Counted from the first letter of the stretch, positions 32,214 through 41,690 are shown. The stretch is DNA of 64,000 nt from Novosphingobium sp. HII-3 (GCF_002916655.1 NZ_PPSM01000005.1:1-64000); one strand, 5' to 3'. Made by a program: numbers and translations. Notes: generated by a model from the letters alone, not told the origin.

Positions 32214-34586
32214 TCAGAAGGCCAGGGTTGCCGTGGCGAAGATCTGACGCGGGTTGCCGTAGTAGGCGGTCAGGATACCTTCGGTGCCGAGCGTCGGTAC
32301 GAATTGACCATTCGGCCGCGTCGCCAGTTCGCCGGTGCGCGGGTCGGCGGCCAGGAAGGTGTAGCCCGACGTCTTGTAGCGCTTGTCGAACAGGTTCTTG
32401 CCATGCACGCCCAGGCTCCAGCGGCCTTCCGGCGCGGTGTAGACCAGGCTGGCGTCGAACAGACCGAAACCCTTCTGGTCCAGGTAGGGATTGGGGATCT
32501 CGAACTGATAGGTCTTGCTGCGGTAGGCATATGTCGCGCTCAGATCGAGGTCGCCCTCTCCGATGGGCGTGGAGTAGGCGAGCGTACCGCTGACGGTCCA
32601 CTTGGGCGTGTTCTGAACCTTGCGGTACTCGGCCACGTCGGTGGGCTGGGTGATCGACGGAACGGCCGGGTCGATCGGAATGTTCGCGATGTATTCGCGG
32701 TACTCGGCATCGATGTAGCCGAGCGCGCCCGAAAGGCTCAGCCTGTCGCCACCGGTCATCAGGTCCTGCGCCAGCCGGGCATTCGCTTCGAGTTCCACGC
32801 CCTTGAAGCGCGCCTTGCCGGCATTGGTGATGATGCCGCAGAACGTCGGAATCCCGCCTACCGTGCAGCCTGCGGAGCCGGGGATCTGGACGTCCTTGTA
32901 GTCCATGTAGAATCCGGCGGCGGCGAGATAAAGGGCGCCGTCGAACAGGTTGCCCTTGTAGCCGATCTCGTAGCTGTCGACCGTCTCCGGTTCGAAGCTG
33001 AGGTAGTCGGCGATTTCGGCGCTGGTCGGCGCACCGGGTGTCGCCGACGGAGCGTTGACACCCACGCCGCGCGGGTCGAACCCACCGCCCTTGAAGCCCT
33101 GGCTGAAGCTTGCGTAGATGTTGTGATCGGGCGTCGGCTTGAAGCTGATCGAGGCGCGCGGCGTGAACTTCTTGAAGGTGGCCTTGCCTGAGAAGTTCGT
33201 GCTTGGAGCCCCGAGCGCAAGGCCCGCGCCGCCGAAGACCGGAGAACCGCCGCCGAGGTAGTTCTGCCGCAGGATCTCGGCCTTGCGCTCATCCCACGTG
33301 TACCGGCCGCCGACCGACAGGCTGAGCCGCTCGCTGAAGTCGACCGTGAAATCACCGAAAACTGCAAAAGTCTCGGTATCGACATCGGCCTGCGTAAAGG
33401 CGGTCAGACCATTGAGGGCGGTGAAGAGCCGCGTGTCGAACTGGGTGTCGGCGTTGGCATTGAGGTAGTAGGCGCCGATCAGGCCCTGAACCATGCCGCC
33501 GTCGTCGTAGAGCAGTTGGAATTCCTGGCTGATCTGCTCGTTGCGGTAATAGGCCGGAACATCGACGTCGACGGCGGGAAGCGCGTCGAAGTCGATGGGT
33601 GAAGCGCTGTCGTCCTTGCGCCAGGAGCTGATGGACCGGAACGTCAGCTGATCGGTGAGGTCGGCGCTGGCGTTTATGGCAAAGCCGTAGGCCTCGACTT
33701 CCTGCCTCGGATCGTTGAGGCCGCCGCGCGTGTCATAGACGTCACTCAGCACCGGGGCGCCCGAGACATAGCCTGGTATCAGGCGATGGCCACCGCGCGC
33801 GTTCGACTTGTCCTTGGTATAGTCGCCGGAGATGCGGATCAGCACAGGTTCGCCATAGCCGCCGATATCGACGCTGGCCCGCCCTGCCCAGATATCCTTG
33901 TTGTAGTTGTCCTCGCCCGTGGTCAGGTTCTTGCCGAAGCCGCCCCGCGACAGGCGCGCGACCGAACCGCCCACGCGGATCAGTTCGCTGACCGGCGCCG
34001 ACGCGGTCGCGACGAGGTCGGCCTGGTCGTAGCTGCCGTAGGTGCCGCGAATCCGGAATGCGAAGTCCTGGGGCAGTTGCCTGGTCACGTACTTGACCGC
34101 GCCGCCGATGGTATTGCGTCCGTAGAGCGTGCCCTGCGGCCCGCGCAGCACCTCAATCCGCTCGACGTCGTAGATGTCCAGAACAGCGGCCTGCGGGCGG
34201 TTGAGGTACACGTCATCAAGGTAGATGCCGACACCCTGCTCAAACCCGGAGACCGGATCCTGCTGCCCCACGCCGCGGATGAATGCCGAGAGAGTGGAGT
34301 TCGTACCTCGGGAGGGTTCCAGCGTCACGTTCGGGGACACGTTGGCGATGTCCGTGATGTCGAGCGCGCCCGACTTCTCGAGCTGGTCGCCGCTGAAGGT
34401 CGAAACCGAGATCGGGACATCGACAAGACGCTCCTCCCGTCGCCGCGCGGTGACGATAATGTCGCCAGCCTGGGCCGCCGTTTCAGCCGCGGGTGCGGCG
34501 TCCTGGGCCATCGTGGGCGCTGCGCCAAAGCCACCGGACAGCGCCAGCACACTCGAAGAAATCGCGAAAAAGCGCGCCTTTGGCAT
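32214..34586 (-). CDS. TonB-dependent outer-membrane receptor
   Basis: The 790-residue precursor has a signal peptide ending near residue 28 (GAAPTMAQ), a TonB-box-like stretch DIIVTARRREERL, a plug domain with VPISVSTFSGDQLEKSGALDITDIANVSPNV and VERIEVLRGPQGTLYGRNTIGGAVKYVT, and a 22-strand-type barrel ending in ATLAF. It is of the large FecA/FhuA-like sphingomonad group that imports siderophores, plant compounds or other organics. ATG at 34586 (MPKARFF) has GGGAG eight bases upstream. An ATG at 34601 has none. Tightly upstream of the hydrolase gene, it is divergent from a TetR gene. The ligand is not predictable. Confidence 0.93.
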   Translation of the reverse strand: MPKARFFAISSSVLALSGGFGAAPTMAQDAAPAAETAAQAGDIIVTARRREERLVDVPISVSTFSGDQLEKSGALDITDIANVSPNVTLEPSRGTNSTLSAFIRGVGQQDPVSGFEQGVGIYLDDVYLNRPQAAVLDIYDVERIEVLRGPQGTLYGRNTIGGAVKYVTRQLPQDFAFRIRGTYGSYDQADLVATASAPVSELIRVGGSVARLSRGGFGKNLTTGEDNYNKDIWAGRASVDIGGYGEPVLIRISGDYTKDKSNARGGHRLIPGYVSGAPVLSDVYDTRGGLNDPRQEVEAYGFAINASADLTDQLTFRSISSWRKDDSASPIDFDALPAVDVDVPAYYRNEQISQEFQLLYDDGGMVQGLIGAYYLNANADTQFDTRLFTALNGLTAFTQADVDTETFAVFGDFTVDFSERLSLSVGGRYTWDERKAEILRQNYLGGGSPVFGGAGLALGAPSTNFSGKATFKKFTPRASISFKPTPDHNIYASFSQGFKGGGFDPRGVGVNAPSATPGAPTSAEIADYLSFEPETVDSYEIGYKGNLFDGALYLAAAGFYMDYKDVQIPGSAGCTVGGIPTFCGIITNAGKARFKGVELEANARLAQDLMTGGDRLSLSGALGYIDAEYREYIANIPIDPAVPSITQPTDVAEYRKVQNTPKWTVSGTLAYSTPIGEGDLDLSATYAYRSKTYQFEIPNPYLDQKGFGLFDASLVYTAPEGRWSLGVHGKNLFDKRYKTSGYTFLAADPRTGELATRPNGQFVPTLGTEGILTAYYGNPRQIFATATLAF

Positions 34587-34623
34587 CACAATCACTCCCA
34601 TTGCTTTTCGTTCTTGGCGCACA

Positions 34624-34660
34624 GCTATATTGACACCTGAACCAACTTTCAACTTTGAAA
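34624..34660 (-). promoter_or_regulatory. Promoter of the TonB receptor operon with operator-like palindrome
   Basis: On the minus strand TTGAAA (34652-34647) and TATAGC (34629-34624) are 17 bases apart. The palindrome TTTCA (34647-34651) and TGAAA (34656-34660) with a four-base spacer covers the -35 element. Binding by the adjacent TetR protein would block it. Confidence 0.5.
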
Positions 34661-34698
34661 ATTTGCCTTCGCTTGATCCCCGGTCTAGCTGTGGCCGG

Positions 34699-35331
34699 GT
34701 GACCACAGAGCCGTCCTCCCGAATCCCTCCTGATGCAGCTGCGGCAAACAAGTCGCCGAGGACGGAGCGCGGTCGGCGGACATTGCGCAAGCTGCTGGAC
34801 GCGGCGGCCGTCGAATTCGGGGAGCGCGGGTTTCACGAGGCGTCCATCACCGGCATCACCCGGCGCGCGGGCACTGCGCTGGGCAGCTTCTACACCTACT
34901 TCAATTCAAAGGACGAGATCTTCCGGGCGCTCGTCGATGATCTGTCAGGCAAGGTGCGCGAAGCGGCGCGAAGCGCCCGCAGCCGGGATCTTCCCGCACT
35001 GGAAACGGAGCGGGCGTCGCTCGTAGGCTTCCTGCGGTTTGCGGCGGAGCACAAGGAAATCTACCGCATCATCGACGAGTGCGAATTCGTCGATCCCGCA
35101 AGCTTCCGCCAGCATTACCAGTCCACCGCGACGCGAATCCACGAGCGCCTTGCAGACGGCATTGTAAAGGGCGATCTTCGCGAGGATCTGGGAGAAGCGC
35201 ACGCATGGGCCATCATGGGCATGAACGTGTTCCTCGGTCTGCGTTACGCGGTCTGGGATGACGAGCCGCCGGAACACATCGCTGAACTGGCCAATTCAAT
35301 CCTGCGCGAGGGGATAGTCAAACGTCCCTAA
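34699..35331 (+). CDS. TetR-family transcriptional regulator
   Basis: The 210-residue protein has an N-terminal helix-turn-helix (TLRKLLDAAAVEFGERGFHEASITGITRRAGTALGSFYTYFNSKDEIFRALV, residues 28-78) and a helical ligand domain with LVGFLRFAAEHKEIYRIIDECEFVDPASFRQHY. GTG at 34699 gives the usual length. The open frame upstream to 34225 overlaps the receptor gene and is not real. It is divergent from the TonB receptor operon, whose promoter carries a palindrome, so it probably represses receptor, hydrolase and permease together. Confidence 0.88.
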   Translation: MTTEPSSRIPPDAAAANKSPRTERGRRTLRKLLDAAAVEFGERGFHEASITGITRRAGTALGSFYTYFNSKDEIFRALVDDLSGKVREAARSARSRDLPALETERASLVGFLRFAAEHKEIYRIIDECEFVDPASFRQHYQSTATRIHERLADGIVKGDLREDLGEAHAWAIMGMNVFLGLRYAVWDDEPPEHIAELANSILREGIVKRP

Positions 35332-35426
35332 GCGAAAAATCGGGCACGATCCTCCGGCCCGACGCTTTACGTGATACTAACGAGTGGCTGCCAGGAATAA
35401 CGGTGCCATTGTCTGGGTTGTAGAAG

Positions 35427-36074
35427 TTGAACGCGCGCCTTTTCCTCGCCTCCGGGTTCATCGCAGCGGGTACCATCGCCGCCGTGCTCTTTGCCTCCGC
35501 GTCCTCGGGCTCATCCGAACAGGCTCCGCCTTTCGCGCCGTCCGCGCCCCGTCAGCAGGCCGCCCCCGCGCCCCAGTTCGCCCCTGCACCCGCGCCCACC
35601 GAAGAAGAGCCCTTCGTCATAAGGCGTGTCCTGCCCATCAAGGGTCCGATCCGGTACGGAGAGTGGCACTGGAACGATGCGGACGCGCCGGACGGTCCGA
35701 TCGTGCTCACCGTGGATCTGGACGCGCGGGTGATCTCGGTCTTTCGCGGCGGGTATGAAATTGGTGCGGCTGCCGTCCTCCTCGGAACCGATGAGAAGCC
35801 GACACCGCTGGGCGTCTTTCCCATCACTGAGAAGGACCGCGACCACGTGTCGAACATCTATACCGGTGCGCCCATGCCCTTCATGCAACGCCTGACCAAC
35901 GACGGGATCAGCCTGCACGGCTCCGACGTGGCGCTCGGTTATGCCAGCCATGGCTGCGTGGGTATGCCCAACGCCTTCGCCGCCAAGGTGTTCGACACGA
36001 CGAAGCTGGGCGACAAGGTTTACATCACACGCGGCAAGCGGATTACCGTGGGCGACAATCTCCTCGGCGGATAA
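35427..36074 (+). CDS. L,D-transpeptidase (YkuD domain)
   Basis: The 215-residue exported enzyme has a signal anchor (LFLASGFIAAGTIAAVLFASASSG), a Pro/Ala-rich linker (residues 30-62) and a YkuD domain with catalytic NDGISLHGSDVALGYASHGCVGMPNAFA. The His and Cys of SHGC are the active site. The Arg that usually follows (SHGCxR) is Gly here. It would form 3-3 crosslinks or attach proteins to peptidoglycan. The start is TTG at 35427, the only reasonable in-frame initiator, with weak ribosome-binding sequence, so it is uncertain. Its stop is six bases from the convergent tilS stop. Confidence 0.85.
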   Translation: MNARLFLASGFIAAGTIAAVLFASASSGSSEQAPPFAPSAPRQQAAPAPQFAPAPAPTEEEPFVIRRVLPIKGPIRYGEWHWNDADAPDGPIVLTVDLDARVISVFRGGYEIGAAAVLLGTDEKPTPLGVFPITEKDRDHVSNIYTGAPMPFMQRLTNDGISLHGSDVALGYASHGCVGMPNAFAAKVFDTTKLGDKVYITRGKRITVGDNLLGG

Positions 36075-36080
36075 GCTGCC

Positions 36081-37067
36081 TCAGCCCTGCCTTCTCGGAG
36101 CCCGGGCCGGAGCACGAGAGAAGCTCCACCCGCCGGCGTTCGGCCGAGCCACCAGGTTGCCGATGGACGCGGGCCGCCCGCTCGACAGACCGTCCACCAG
36201 CCGGGCGATGGCTCCGCCCCGCGCTTCGGCACTATCCAGTTCGGCAACGATCCGGGCGACCACGCGAATCACGACGGCACGCGGCGCCTGAGGGCGGTAC
36301 CTCAGGCCCATGGGCTCCGGCTTCACGCACGAGCGCCACTCCAGCGCCGCCATCCACTCGAGCGCGGCGTCCGCTTCGGCGATATGCGCAGCGCTCCGCG
36401 CGAGGGCATCCACGTCCAGCCACTCCGACTGCGCCAGCGCCTTGCGGATGCGCACGCGATCGAAGCGATCGTTGGCGTTGCTGGGATCGTCCGCCGCGAC
36501 AAGGCCTGCTGCCGTGACAACTTCGGCCAGTTCCGCCCGACGCCAGTCCAACACCGGACGAAGAAGAAGCAGGCGAGCCCCCGGTACGGTGCCCCGCGCC
36601 CGCGCACCCGCCAGTCCTGCCACGCCGCTCGCCCGGTTAAGGCGCATGAGCAGGGTTTCGGCCTGATCGTCCGCGTGGTGCGCGGTCGCCAGTGCGCACA
36701 GGCCGCGCCGCGAAGCCCAGTCCGCCATTGCGGCGTAGCGCACGGCGCGCGCTTCGGCCTGGACGTTCCCGGGCGCCACTTCGACCCGCAGTGTTTCGTG
36801 AGCGATGCCTCGTTCACCGCAGACCGCCGCCACCTCAGCCGCTTCCGCCGCGCTCTCCGGCCGCAGCGCATGGTCCACCGTCGCCACTTCCACGCGGCCC
36901 GGCACGACCGCGTGCGCAAGCAGCAGGAGCGCCAGACTGTCAGGGCCGCCGGAGACCGCCAGGCCCAGCTTCGCCCCTTCCTCCGCTCCCTCGGGCCAGA
37001 CTGACGAAAGGCTGAGCCGGAAGCGGTCTGCCGCGGCGCCTAGCCCGTCAGTTGCAGGTGAGTCCAT
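36081..37067 (-). CDS. tilS: tRNA(Ile)-lysidine synthase TilS
   Basis: TilS converts C34 of tRNA-Ile(CAU) to lysidine so that it reads AUA. The 328-residue protein has the PP-loop SGGPDSLALLLLA near residue 40, then VDHALRPESAAEA, TAHHADDQAETLLMRLNRASGVAGL and RPVLDWRRAEL. It lacks the longer C-terminal domains of the E. coli enzyme, as is usual in alphaproteobacteria. It starts 20 bases inside the end of cpoB, so the pair is translationally coupled. TilS decodes AUA, the same codon that appears to start infC here, though initiation uses tRNA-fMet. Confidence 0.93.
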   Translation of the reverse strand: MDSPATDGLGAAADRFRLSLSSVWPEGAEEGAKLGLAVSGGPDSLALLLLAHAVVPGRVEVATVDHALRPESAAEAAEVAAVCGERGIAHETLRVEVAPGNVQAEARAVRYAAMADWASRRGLCALATAHHADDQAETLLMRLNRASGVAGLAGARARGTVPGARLLLLRPVLDWRRAELAEVVTAAGLVAADDPSNANDRFDRVRIRKALAQSEWLDVDALARSAAHIAEADAALEWMAALEWRSCVKPEPMGLRYRPQAPRAVVIRVVARIVAELDSAEARGGAIARLVDGLSSGRPASIGNLVARPNAGGWSFSRAPARAPRRQG

Positions 37068-38001
37068 TGCGCGTGGTGTTGTAGGTCGATGCCAGGCGCC
37101 CAGCGGCTTCGGCGGGATAAGTCTCGCTGAATTCGGCAAGGGCGATGCAGGCGCGCTTCGTATCCTTGAGCTGCTTCATCGACACGGCGAGGTAGAGCAG
37201 GCTATCGGGAGCGCGGTCCCCGCGCTTGTCGGCCTGGAAGTTCTGCAGGAACCATTTCGCCGCCTCTCCCGCGTTGCCATCGTCCAGATAGGCGCGACCC
37301 AGCAGGTTGCGGCCGAAGCTGGCACGTGCGTGCTTGGGGTACTTCTCCAGGAACAGCTTCAGCTGCTGCTGCGCTTCCGGGTAGAACTTCGCTTCCCATA
37401 GCCGAAAGCCGTAGCTGTACTCATCATCGCCCGCGTCGGCGGTCTGCGGCTTCACGATCGCCTTCACGGCCTCGATCCGCGAGTTCGACGGCGCGGCGGG
37501 GCGCGGCGTTGCCACCGGAGCCAGCGGCTGCGGCGTGGTCGCCACCGGCAGCGTCGTCGGAGCGCCGACGGGTGCGGGTGCCGGGGCACCGATTACCTCC
37601 GCAGGGGCAGGATTAGCCGCCACCAGCTTCGCTTCAAGCTGGCTGATGCGGTTGGTGTTCTGCTCCACCTGCGCGGTAAGGCGGGCCATCTGGGCTTCCA
37701 CCGCTTCCATGCGCGTCAGCACGTCGGTAAGCGGCGTAGTGGACGGCGAACCGACCGAAGGCGTCGGAGTGGGAGCGGTGCTGATCTGCGGCTCGAAATA
37801 CTTCCCGTCGGCACCGGGGAATACCTTGCGCTGCAGGGCGCGCACTTCCGCTTCGACCTTGTTGAGCCGAGCGCTGGTGTTGGCATCCTGGGCAAGCGCG
37901 GGGCCCGCACCGACAGTTGCCAGGACCACCATCGCCGTGCAGGCAAGCCATCGGGCCTCACGTCCAGCACGCCAGCCTACTGCAGCAAGAGAACGTATCA
38001 T
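37048..38001 (-). CDS. cpoB: Cell division coordinator CpoB (YbgF)
   Basis: CpoB links Tol-Pal to peptidoglycan synthesis during constriction. The 317-residue precursor has a signal peptide ending GAGPALAQ, an N-terminal coiled coil (LTRMEAVEAQMARLTAQVEQNTNRISQLEAKL), a Pro/Ala linker, and C-terminal tetratricopeptide repeats (YSYGFRLWEAKFYPEAQQQLKLFLEKYPKHARA, GRAYLDDGNAGEAAKWFLQNFQ). ATG at 38001 is used, with GGGAG 11 bases upstream. In many proteobacteria it follows pal. Here it lies 26 kb from the tol operon beside tilS. Confidence 0.88.
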   Translation of the reverse strand: MIRSLAAVGWRAGREARWLACTAMVVLATVGAGPALAQDANTSARLNKVEAEVRALQRKVFPGADGKYFEPQISTAPTPTPSVGSPSTTPLTDVLTRMEAVEAQMARLTAQVEQNTNRISQLEAKLVAANPAPAEVIGAPAPAPVGAPTTLPVATTPQPLAPVATPRPAAPSNSRIEAVKAIVKPQTADAGDDEYSYGFRLWEAKFYPEAQQQLKLFLEKYPKHARASFGRNLLGRAYLDDGNAGEAAKWFLQNFQADKRGDRAPDSLLYLAVSMKQLKDTKRACIALAEFSETYPAEAAGRLASTYNTTRNGLTCN

Positions 38002-38148
38002 CGCCAAATCAACTCCCAACCAACCCACAAGTGATCGCCTGCCGTATATCGGCGCGATCTGCACAATGGATTAACCAATCGCCCTGCCGGTGTTGCCCAA
38101 GTCAGACAGGCCTGTCGAGGAGGGCGGACCTCGAAAATCGTGGAAAGC

Positions 38149-39105
38149 CTACTGCACCGATGCGGGCAGAAGGGACTCCGGCGTCGGCGCCTCTGCAGGC
38201 TGGTGCGCCGGGTTCCGCCGACGAACAGGCCGCTCGGCGACGGCGACGGGGACGGCCGGGGCGGCCGCCACAGGACCGGGTGATGCCGCCGGCGTAGCGC
38301 CCTGCGACGGGACGGCAGCCGGATTGCCGCGTGCCAGCAGATCGGCTGCGGCAAGCGACACGCCGGATACGACACGCGGTTCGGTCGCAAGCGGGGGAAT
38401 GGCCTTGCCCCCAACGGTGATCTGCAGCGCGTCCGGACGCCCGGTGCGCAGTTCAAGGCCCGCCACTTCGCCCGGTGCGGCCCAGCTTTCGCCCTTGGCG
38501 AGCTCCTTCTGCAGCACCTGGGCACCGTTCGCGTCAGTGACCTTCACCCACACCCGATCGCCCGTCGCCGTGAGCACCACCGGTCCCGTCGATGCCGCAG
38601 CCTGTGGCGAGGGCACAGCCCGTGCCGCTGAGCGGTTGGCAGGCGTAGCGGTCTTTTCGGCCACAAGCTCGGGCAGTTCACCTTCGGGCGAAAGGTAATT
38701 GCTCCAGAACACCAGCAGCACGACCACAACGGCGACAACCCCCAGCGCCGCACCCCAGGCAACGCGGCGGGTCGGCACACGGGCCGGGTCGCCGGGTTCG
38801 AAGCTCGGCGGCGTTTGGGGGCGGTCCGGCGTATCCTGATCGAGCTGTTCGCGGACCTTTGCCGCAATCTGGCGCTCGTCCAGCCCCACGGCGCGGGCAT
38901 AGGCGCGCGCAAAGCCGACCGCGTACGTGCGGGCCGCGAGGTCTCCCAGGCGATCGTCTTCCAGCGCGGCCAGATGACGCTCCGCGATCTTGGTGTGCGT
39001 TGCGATGTCGGAACGCGTCTTGCCGGCAGCCTCACGGGCCGCACGAAGCTGCTTTCCTACGCTTTGTGGCCCACGAGCAAGACCTTGGGTTTCGACGTTT
39101 TCCAT
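38149..39105 (-). CDS. RodZ-like helix-turn-helix membrane protein (DUF4115)
   Basis: This 318-residue protein has a cytoplasmic helix-turn-helix (VGKQLRAAREAAGKTRSDIATHTKIAERHLAALEDDRLGDL, residues 16-60), one membrane helix (AWGAALGVVAVVVVLLVFWS, about 117-136) and a periplasmic DUF4115 domain (DRVWVKVTDANGAQVLQKELAKGESWA). This is the architecture of RodZ, which links MreB to the cell wall. ATG at 39105 is backed by GGAGCGGA. The tail is Pro/Ala-rich. It is upstream of cpoB on the same strand, so a shape and division unit is plausible. Confidence 0.85.
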   Translation of the reverse strand: MENVETQGLARGPQSVGKQLRAAREAAGKTRSDIATHTKIAERHLAALEDDRLGDLAARTYAVGFARAYARAVGLDERQIAAKVREQLDQDTPDRPQTPPSFEPGDPARVPTRRVAWGAALGVVAVVVVLLVFWSNYLSPEGELPELVAEKTATPANRSAARAVPSPQAAASTGPVVLTATGDRVWVKVTDANGAQVLQKELAKGESWAAPGEVAGLELRTGRPDALQITVGGKAIPPLATEPRVVSGVSLAAADLLARGNPAAVPSQGATPAASPGPVAAAPAVPVAVAERPVRRRNPAHQPAEAPTPESLLPASVQ

Positions 39106-39274
39106 TCCGCTCCGTCGGGTGGTGAAGGCAACCTTTGATGGCCCTAACCAAACCGTGCAGCGCCGCAAAGTCAATGAGCGGCCGCCTTTCCGGCCAAATT
39201 AATAGGGCAAATCCCTCAGGAGACGAAAGCAGGCGCGAACAGGGCGCGAACGGTGCCGCGCCCTGTTCCCGTTC

Positions 39275-41551
39275 TCAGTCGACCGAAATGTCCCGATCCG
39301 CCGCCCACGCGGTAATGGCGCCGCGCAGGTCCGCAGGCGGGGCCGCCAGCCAGTCGTCCATCGCGGCGCTGATCTCACTGAGATCCACTTTGCCGACGAG
39401 TTCCTTGATCGGTCCTACCGCCGCCGGGGTGATCGACAGGCGCCGCACGCCGAGACCGAGCAGGGCAAGCGCCTCAAGCCGCCGGCCGCCCATTTCCCCG
39501 CAGACGCTGATGTCGACCGACGTCCCTTCCAGTGTCCGCACGACGCGGCGAACGAAGCGGAGGATCGCGGGACTCAGCCAGTCGTACCGCTCCGCCAGCT
39601 TCGGGTTCGATCGGTCGGCGGCGAAGAGAAACTGCGTCAGGTCGTTCGTGCCGATCGACAGGAACGCGATCTTCGGCGCCAGCAGGTCAAGCTGCTCCGC
39701 CAGCGAGGGCACCTCCAGCATCACGCCATAGCGGATCGCCTCGGGCAGAGCCTTCTTCTGCCGCCGCAGATACGCGAGCTGCTGGTCGAACACGGCCTTG
39801 GCCGCATCGAATTCCCAGGGCTCGGCGACCATAGGGAACATGACGTTGAGAGGACGGCCCGCCGCAGCTTCAAGAAGCGCGCGCGCCTGTGCCTTGAGGA
39901 GCGCATCGCGTTCCAGCGCCACGCGCAGCGCGCGCCAGCCCATGGCCGGGTTCTCCTCCCCCTCGCCATCGTCGTGGCGCAGGTAAGGCAGCGTCTTGTC
40001 CCCGCCGATGTCAACGGTACGGAAGATGACCGGACGATCCCCGGCCGCGTCCATGACGTCGCGATAAAGCCGTGTCTGCTTCTCGCGCTGGGGAAGCGTG
40101 GCGGAGACAAGGAACTGGAATTCGGTCCGGAACAGGCCGATGCCGTCGGCGCCGGTGAGGTTCAGGTTGGCCACGTCGTCCCGGAGCCCGGCGTTGATCA
40201 TGACCTTGACGCGTGTGCCGTCGCGGGTCATCGGCTGGACGTCGCGCATGCCGGCGTAGATGGCCTGACGCTCCCGGTTTCGGGCGAAGCGCGCCGCGAA
40301 GGCCTCGGAGATGCCGGTGGACGGACGCACGATCGCCGTGCCCTGATCGGCGTCGAGCAACAGGGGGTCGCCTTCGCGCACGACACCGCGCAACCCGCGC
40401 ACCCGGCCGAGCACCGGAACACCCATCGCGCGTGCGACGATGACCACGTGGCTGGTGAGCGATCCTTCCTCGAGGATCACGCCCTTCAGGCGCCGCCGAT
40501 CGTATTCGAGAAGTTCGGCCGGGCCGAGATTGCGGGCGATGAGGATCGCATCGTTGCGCAGCCCCATCGTGGCGGCCGTGCCGATCTGGCCGGAGACAAT
40601 CCGCAGGAGACGGTTTGCAAGATCCTCCAGATCGTGCATGCGGTCGGCCAAGAGGGGGTCGTCGATCTGGCGCATGCGCATGCGGGTGCGCTGTTGCACA
40701 CGCTCTATTGCGGCTTCGGCCGTCAGCCCTGAATCGATGGCCTCGTTGATCCGGCGCGTCCACCCCTCATCGTAGGCGAACATCCGGTACGTCTCGAGCA
40801 CTTCCTCATGCTCGCCCCCGACGCCGAATTCCGCCTGGTTGGCCATCCGGTCGATCTGCTCGCGCATGCGCTCGAAGGCGAGAATCACGCGCTGGCGCTC
40901 CGCCTCGGTGTCCTCTGCAACGACATGTTCGATCGTAACGCGCGGCTGGTGGTAGACAGCGACGCCGGATGCGAGCCCCTTTACAAGAGTGAGACCACGA
41001 AGCTGCTCCGGCCCGGTCTGCGCGGCGGACAGGGCGCGGGCATCCTCCTCATCGATGAGGTCGGCGTTCACGATGAGTTCGGAAAGCACCATCGCCACCG
41101 TCTGCAGCGCTTCGATCTCAACCTCTTCGTAACGGCGCGGCTCGACGTGCTGGACGCACAGGGCACCCACCGCGCGCTCGCGCCGCACGATCGGTACGCC
41201 GGCGAAGGAGTGGAACTTGTCCTCGCCCGTTTCGGGCCGGTACATGAAGTCAGGGTGCGCAGCCGCTTCGGCCAGGTTCAGCGTTTCAATGCGATCGGCA
41301 ATAGTGCCGACGAGCCCTTCGCCTATGGCCATTCGCGTGACGTGGACGGCCTCCTGCGCCAGGCCGCGAGTCGCAAACAGCTCAAGCATGCCTTCGCGCA
41401 GCAGGTAGATCGAGCAGACCTCGCTGTTCAGCGATTCGCCGATCACTTCCACGACGTTGTTGAGCTTGGTTTGCGCGTTGCTGCGCGACGCCATCACCTC
41501 ATGAAGGCGCGTGAGAATGGTTCGGGCTGCTTCGACGGCTCCGCTGGTCAT
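39275..41551 (-). CDS. ptsP: PtsP, enzyme I of the nitrogen phosphotransferase system
   Basis: PtsP autophosphorylates from PEP and passes phosphate to NPr. The 758-residue protein has an N-terminal GAF domain (residues 20-165, EVCSIYLLREGMLELFATRGL, FAGVPIVRRERAVGALCVQ). A PTS-EI N-terminal domain follows, then the swivelling domain with active-site His in EEGSLTSHVVIVARAMGVPVLG, and the PEP-binding barrel with GADGIGLFRTEFQF and ISVCGEMGGRRLEA. ATG at 41551 fits family length. The longer frame to 41809 overlaps a DUF465 gene. It probably senses glutamine or PEP status through GAF and PTSNtr. Confidence 0.95.
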   Translation of the reverse strand: MTSGAVEAARTILTRLHEVMASRSNAQTKLNNVVEVIGESLNSEVCSIYLLREGMLELFATRGLAQEAVHVTRMAIGEGLVGTIADRIETLNLAEAAAHPDFMYRPETGEDKFHSFAGVPIVRRERAVGALCVQHVEPRRYEEVEIEALQTVAMVLSELIVNADLIDEEDARALSAAQTGPEQLRGLTLVKGLASGVAVYHQPRVTIEHVVAEDTEAERQRVILAFERMREQIDRMANQAEFGVGGEHEEVLETYRMFAYDEGWTRRINEAIDSGLTAEAAIERVQQRTRMRMRQIDDPLLADRMHDLEDLANRLLRIVSGQIGTAATMGLRNDAILIARNLGPAELLEYDRRRLKGVILEEGSLTSHVVIVARAMGVPVLGRVRGLRGVVREGDPLLLDADQGTAIVRPSTGISEAFAARFARNRERQAIYAGMRDVQPMTRDGTRVKVMINAGLRDDVANLNLTGADGIGLFRTEFQFLVSATLPQREKQTRLYRDVMDAAGDRPVIFRTVDIGGDKTLPYLRHDDGEGEENPAMGWRALRVALERDALLKAQARALLEAAAGRPLNVMFPMVAEPWEFDAAKAVFDQQLAYLRRQKKALPEAIRYGVMLEVPSLAEQLDLLAPKIAFLSIGTNDLTQFLFAADRSNPKLAERYDWLSPAILRFVRRVVRTLEGTSVDISVCGEMGGRRLEALALLGLGVRRLSITPAAVGPIKELVGKVDLSEISAAMDDWLAAPPADLRGAITAWAADRDISVD

Positions 41552-41690
41552 CGCCGAGGCGTACCGCAAAGTCTTCGCTTTGGGAACGCAGCGGATGCCG
41601 CCGATGCGACTTGGTTGGATTAAACTGGCGTCATGCCAGCCAACCGGCCCGATTTCTGCGGCTTTTCGATGCGAAACATCGGCGCCACGC

